Of a stretch of DNA of 64,000 nucleotides, positions 60,808-64,000 are shown one piece after another. A program made the position numbers and the translations under genes. Origin of the DNA: an uncultured Lachnospiraceae bacterium (lineage in GTDB: Bacteria; Bacillota; Clostridia; Lachnospirales; Lachnospiraceae); the NCBI GenBank assembly GCA_910578345.1, contig CAJTRA010000012.1:1-64000 (forward strand), written 5' to 3'. Position 1 is the stretch's first letter. Each line of letters begins with the position of its first letter. The notes under the pieces are model-generated. The model saw only the letters and a program-made list of their open reading frames with translations, did no database searches and was not told where the DNA came from.

Positions 60808-60867
60808 AAGCGGTATAACAAATGGCTGCTTTCGCAAATGCAGTCTATGGAAAGGAGAAAACTCGAT

Positions 60868-61818
60868 ATGTATGAGAAAAATATTGCAGTCTTAAAGGAT
60901 GCTGTCAGGAATCGAAGTGTGATACGGCATGTATCCAAGCACAGAAACCCGGACGGCAGTATGGATGTGGAGGGGAATCTGACCCTTTGGAATCAGGGTA
61001 TGGAGCCTTTCGAGAAGATGCCGCTTTGGAAGAATGGCAGGACACCAAATTATGACGCAAGTGTCACTTTGCAGCCGGAACCGTATCTTGTCTTTATTCC
61101 GGCGCCGGTATGGTCGGAAGTCAAGAGTACCATTGTCATCGCCCATGGCGGCGGTTTCCTGACACGTACCGGATGCGAAGGAGTCAACGTGGCCTGGTAT
61201 TTCCACCAGAAGGGCTATCCGACGGCGATTCTGTCTTACCGTCTGCAGCCTTACAACAGGCTGGATGCTATGGCGGATCTGCATCGCGCCATCCGCAGAA
61301 TCCGTGCCGGCAAGGAAGCATTAGAGGTGGGAGAGCAGGTATTTGCGATGGGCTTTTCCGCCGGAGCGATGCTCTGCGCCAACTGCGGCACCCATTTTGA
61401 CCAGGGAAACCCGGAGGCAGAGGATGTGGTGGAGCGTTATTCCAGCAGGCCGGATGCGGTGGTTATGGGATACGGGGCGTTCAGCAAGGTGTCGATTCCC
61501 CGTATGTTCTTAGAGGAGCCGGAGTTTGGCATGTGGGGCCGGACGCTGGAAGAGAAGATCTATCTTGCGCCGGACAAAAACTTGTCCGTAGACACGCCGC
61601 CCTTCTTTATCTGGCAGACGCTCAGCGACGATGGCCGCCATGGCCTGCATCTGGCGAGGGCCTTGAGTGATCTGGAGATCCACTATGAGCTGCACATCTT
61701 TGACGAAGGACTTCACGGCATCGCAATGGCGGATGGGGAGAATGATCTATCCATGAATCTGCCCCATGTACAGCATTGGGGAGAACTGTGCGACGAGTGG
61801 CTGAGAAACCTGTCCTGA
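60868..61818 (+). CDS. Alpha/beta-hydrolase esterase (NlhH/acetyl-esterase type)
   Basis: 316 residues from ATG 60868 (AAAGGAG upstream). Oxyanion motif VIAHGGGFLTRTG, nucleophile elbow MGFSAGAML with the catalytic Ser, an acid in WQTLSDDGRHG, and the histidine in DEGLHGIAMA. No signal peptide, so intracellular. Such enzymes often remove acetyl groups from imported sugars. The exact substrate is unknown. It has its own promoter and is convergent with the two-component pair, ending 10 bases from it. Confidence 0.9.
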   Translation: MYEKNIAVLKDAVRNRSVIRHVSKHRNPDGSMDVEGNLTLWNQGMEPFEKMPLWKNGRTPNYDASVTLQPEPYLVFIPAPVWSEVKSTIVIAHGGGFLTRTGCEGVNVAWYFHQKGYPTAILSYRLQPYNRLDAMADLHRAIRRIRAGKEALEVGEQVFAMGFSAGAMLCANCGTHFDQGNPEAEDVVERYSSRPDAVVMGYGAFSKVSIPRMFLEEPEFGMWGRTLEEKIYLAPDKNLSVDTPPFFIWQTLSDDGRHGLHLARALSDLEIHYELHIFDEGLHGIAMADGENDLSMNLPHVQHWGELCDEWLRNLS

Positions 61819-61827
61819 TGCAGTATC

Positions 61828-63429
61828 TTAAAATTGTTTCATGATGGCGCGGTAATCGGAAGGCGTCATGTTCAGATTGCTCACGAACACCTGATGGAAA
61901 TATTTCGGCGAGGTGTAGCCTACTTTCTCGGCGATATCGGCGACTTTATAAGAAGTGTTGGCTAACAGATCCTTGGCGGCGGCCAGACGGTGTTTCGTGA
62001 CAAGCTGGGCGAATCCCATATGCAGTTCTTTATTCAGCAGTCTGGAAATATAGGAGGCGTTTCTGCCGAGATATTCCGCCACGTCGCTTAAGCCGATCGG
62101 CCGTTCATAATTCTTATTGACATAATCGATGATGCTGTTGATCAGCTGGTTGTTGTGCCTGTCGGATACCCCGGCCAGCTCTTGAATGATATTGTTTACG
62201 CAGTTGTGGAAGATCATTCGGCTGTTCTCACTGCAGGGTTCCTTTCTGCAGCGGCTGCTGATGGGATGGATGAGATAGCCGATATCTCCCGGATCCGTCA
62301 GGGATTTTTCTAATTGACAGTGCAGGTTCAGTTCCACAAGCTGGAGGGCGTCTTTTTGTGTGGAAAGTGTCTCCTGCTCGATCAACTGTAGAAAACGGTC
62401 GGTCATCTGCCGGGCAATCTGCGCATCTCTGGCGCGGATTGCATTGATCAGCAGACTGATGCATTCGTTAATCTCCAGAATATTGGTATTATAATCGTCA
62501 ATGTCGTCAAAAAAGATGATATTGTCGTTTTCTGTAGAGAAATAGGCTCTGTCGAAAGAAAAACATTGCAGGATCTGTTTGTTGAGGCTGGGAATCTGTT
62601 GAACAGAATCGGCCGTCTGGCTGATGCTGATGGTAAGACAGGAGAGAAGCTTGTCTCTGGCATAAGCGCTTATGGAGGCGGTAAACTTGTCAAGACAATC
62701 CTGGATCTGCTGCGGAGAATCCGCAGATGACAACGGATAGAGGACGTAGACAATATTACCGATATAGCAGGAGGTCAGCTCGCGGTAGTCCTGATTGATG
62801 AAAAGGGACAGGGAATAGGCGATATAGTATTCCTGATTCTGCAGCAGGTTTTCGCTTCGCATATCGCAGCGGATTCCGATCATGCAGAAACGCTCGAACT
62901 TCAACCCCAGAGACACCGACTGACGGAAAAAGTCTGTGGAAAAGCTGGACAGGGGATTGATCAGAAGATTTTCCAGAAACTGCTTTTTCAACAGCGAGCG
63001 GTTTTCTTTGTAGAACTGTGTCAATGTGGCAGATAGTTTTCTGGTACGCTCATGAAGCTCCCAGGAGGACACGGCCTTATCCAGACAGGGCAGGAGCGTT
63101 TCTTTCGTGACCGGTTTTAACAGGTAATCGAAAGCTTTATAGCGGATAGCCGACTGGGCATAATGAAAGTCCGGATAGCCGGTAATGAAAATGACATTTG
63201 TGTCAATGACCTCGTCTTCATAGATTTTCTTTAACAGATCAATGCCGCTCAAGCAAGGCATCTGGATGTCGCAGAGCATGATCTGGGGTTGCTCTTCCTG
63301 CAGCAGCTCATAGGCATCCATGGCATTGTCCGCCGTCAGGATCGTGAATCCTGCATAGTCTGTGTGAAGGAGCATGTCTTTTAAACTGTTTAGAATAATC
63401 GGTTCGTCGTCAACAATCAATAGCTTCAT
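61828..63429 (-). CDS. YesN-type response regulator with AraC DNA-binding domain
   Basis: 533 residues from ATG 63429 (AAAGGAGATTTTGATC in front). The receiver domain (1-about 120) has DDE at 7-9, phospho-acceptor Asp54 in MLCDIQMP, and the conserved Lys in YLLKPV. A middle region of about 300 residues lacks a known fold, and the C-terminus (about 430-533) is an AraC-type double helix-turn-helix (IGLSDVAEYLGRNASYISRL, KVADIAEKVGYTSPKYFHQV). The start overlaps the kinase gene by 20 bases. Such pairs usually control carbohydrate ABC transporter genes; none is visible before the window ends. Confidence 0.93.
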   Translation of the reverse strand: MKLLIVDDEPIILNSLKDMLLHTDYAGFTILTADNAMDAYELLQEEQPQIMLCDIQMPCLSGIDLLKKIYEDEVIDTNVIFITGYPDFHYAQSAIRYKAFDYLLKPVTKETLLPCLDKAVSSWELHERTRKLSATLTQFYKENRSLLKKQFLENLLINPLSSFSTDFFRQSVSLGLKFERFCMIGIRCDMRSENLLQNQEYYIAYSLSLFINQDYRELTSCYIGNIVYVLYPLSSADSPQQIQDCLDKFTASISAYARDKLLSCLTISISQTADSVQQIPSLNKQILQCFSFDRAYFSTENDNIIFFDDIDDYNTNILEINECISLLINAIRARDAQIARQMTDRFLQLIEQETLSTQKDALQLVELNLHCQLEKSLTDPGDIGYLIHPISSRCRKEPCSENSRMIFHNCVNNIIQELAGVSDRHNNQLINSIIDYVNKNYERPIGLSDVAEYLGRNASYISRLLNKELHMGFAQLVTKHRLAAAKDLLANTSYKVADIAEKVGYTSPKYFHQVFVSNLNMTPSDYRAIMKQF

Positions 63430-64000
63430 GATCAAAATCTCCTTTTCGGTATAAAATTCTGGAATTTTCTTTGACAAGTTCCTCTTTGGTGCAGCAAGGG
63501 ATCAGGACTGTCACACAGGCGCCCATGGAGGGGTTGTTGGTAAGACGCAGCCCATAGGAATCCCCAAAATATAATTTCAGCCGTTTGTCAATGTTGTACA
63601 GCCCATAGGAATTCTGCGGTCTGTCAGCGCAGGAAGCAGAGAAATCCTTAAGATAGGCGTCGGGGAAGCCGGGACCGTTATCCTTGATCGCTATGGACAG
63701 TACCTCCTTTTCCATCACGGCAAAGAGACCGATGATACCTTTCCGGTTGACCGTTGCCGTGCCGTGGAGTACGGCGTTTTCGATCAGCGGCTGCAGGACC
63801 AGTTTCGGGATGATGAACTTCTGCAGTTCATCGGGAATGTCGATCAGAAACTGCAGCTTGTTTTCGAAACGGAGCTGCTGGATAAAGGTATATTGCCGGA
63901 TGTAGGAGAGATCTTTTTCCAGAGTGCAGAAGGGTTCTCCCTTTAAGGACATCCGCTCGATATTGGCAAGGGCGGCGATGGCTTTCTTGCATTCCTGCGT
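63410..64000 (-). CDS. Sensor histidine kinase (YesM type), C-terminal part, cut by window edge
   Basis: About 196 residues from the window edge to the stop at 63410, in frame throughout. The His_kinase block shows LEKDLSYIRQYTFIQQLRFE, the N-box PKLVLQPLIENAVLHG and an ATP-lid IKDNGPGFP, then YGLYNIDKRLKLYFG. This is the HisKA-less LytS/YesM class. The membrane sensor part and phosphorylated histidine lie outside the window. Its stop overlaps the response regulator start, so the two are translated together. Confidence 0.92.
   Translation of the reverse strand, partial: TQECKKAIAALANIERMSLKGEPFCTLEKDLSYIRQYTFIQQLRFENKLQFLIDIPDELQKFIIPKLVLQPLIENAVLHGTATVNRKGIIGLFAVMEKEVLSIAIKDNGPGFPDAYLKDFSASCADRPQNSYGLYNIDKRLKLYFGDSYGLRLTNNPSMGACVTVLIPCCTKEELVKENSRILYRKGDFDHEAIDC

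Noticed and set aside
1..64000. CRISPR arrays, rRNA, tRNA, tmRNA and prophage genes
   Set aside because: No regularly spaced repeats, no conserved rRNA or tRNA stretches such as GGTTCGAATCC, and no phage structural genes were seen on reading both strands.

Overview
The window looks like chromosome of an anaerobic Gram-positive Firmicute, most likely a Lachnospiraceae (Clostridium cluster XIVa) gut commensal. The grounds are strong GGAGG ribosome binding sites, sigma-A type promoters, a SAM-I riboswitch before metK, lipoprotein substrate-binding proteins with Ala/Glu-rich linkers, a GH51 arabinofuranosidase with an AraC regulator, a YesN-type two-component pair, and several small conserved proteins I associate with that family. 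Species cannot be fixed from the sequence. No rRNA, tRNA or CRISPR array was seen.

Layout. 1-600 is the 5' end of an IS30-family transposase, cut by the window edge. 640-3550 is a polar amino-acid ABC uptake operon (permease, ATPase, lipoprotein). 3700-6430 (minus) is a three-gene ABC-2 exporter whose distal permease carries a frameshift. 6550-11210 holds a beta-carbonic anhydrase, an ECF sigma factor with a membrane-anchored partner, and a MATE exporter. 11540-14390 is a second amino-acid ABC operon whose binding protein is circularly permuted. 14430-17000 is a regulator/membrane-protein pair, an unknown gene and a beta-helix protein. 16960-22140 has a Dus enzyme, a second MATE, apt with a purine permease, and a truncated nitroreductase. 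22290-31720 covers arabinoside use, a third MATE, UDP-sugar metabolism (UDPGP, galE), a small alarmone synthetase and a large membrane protein. 31900-38040 has small conserved genes, a hemolysin-III protein, a flavin reductase, dinB and an M23 peptidase.

38100-57740 is mostly core: murA, riboswitch-metK, dnaE, pfkA, a SpoU methyltransferase, proC, a SleB-like hydrolase, NfeD with an SPFH protein, ornithine carbamoyltransferase, birA, dusB, greA and lysS. The lysS product has an extra C-terminal HD domain. 57807-60745 is a three-gene cassette with its own promoter and 4-base overlaps: a DUF1232 protein, a 629-residue protein that joins a PH-like region, a PD-(D/E)xK-like motif and a glycine-rich hydrophobic tail, and a small zinc ribbon. 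60780-64000 is an esterase convergent with a response regulator and histidine kinase.

The two observations most worth following are the permuted binding protein at 11666-12589, where the order of its two halves is swapped relative to the paralogue at 2473-3414, and the uncharacterised cassette at 57847-60745. The LysRS-HD fusion, the slippage-type frameshift in the ABC-2 permease and several near-perfect promoter palindromes are secondary leads.
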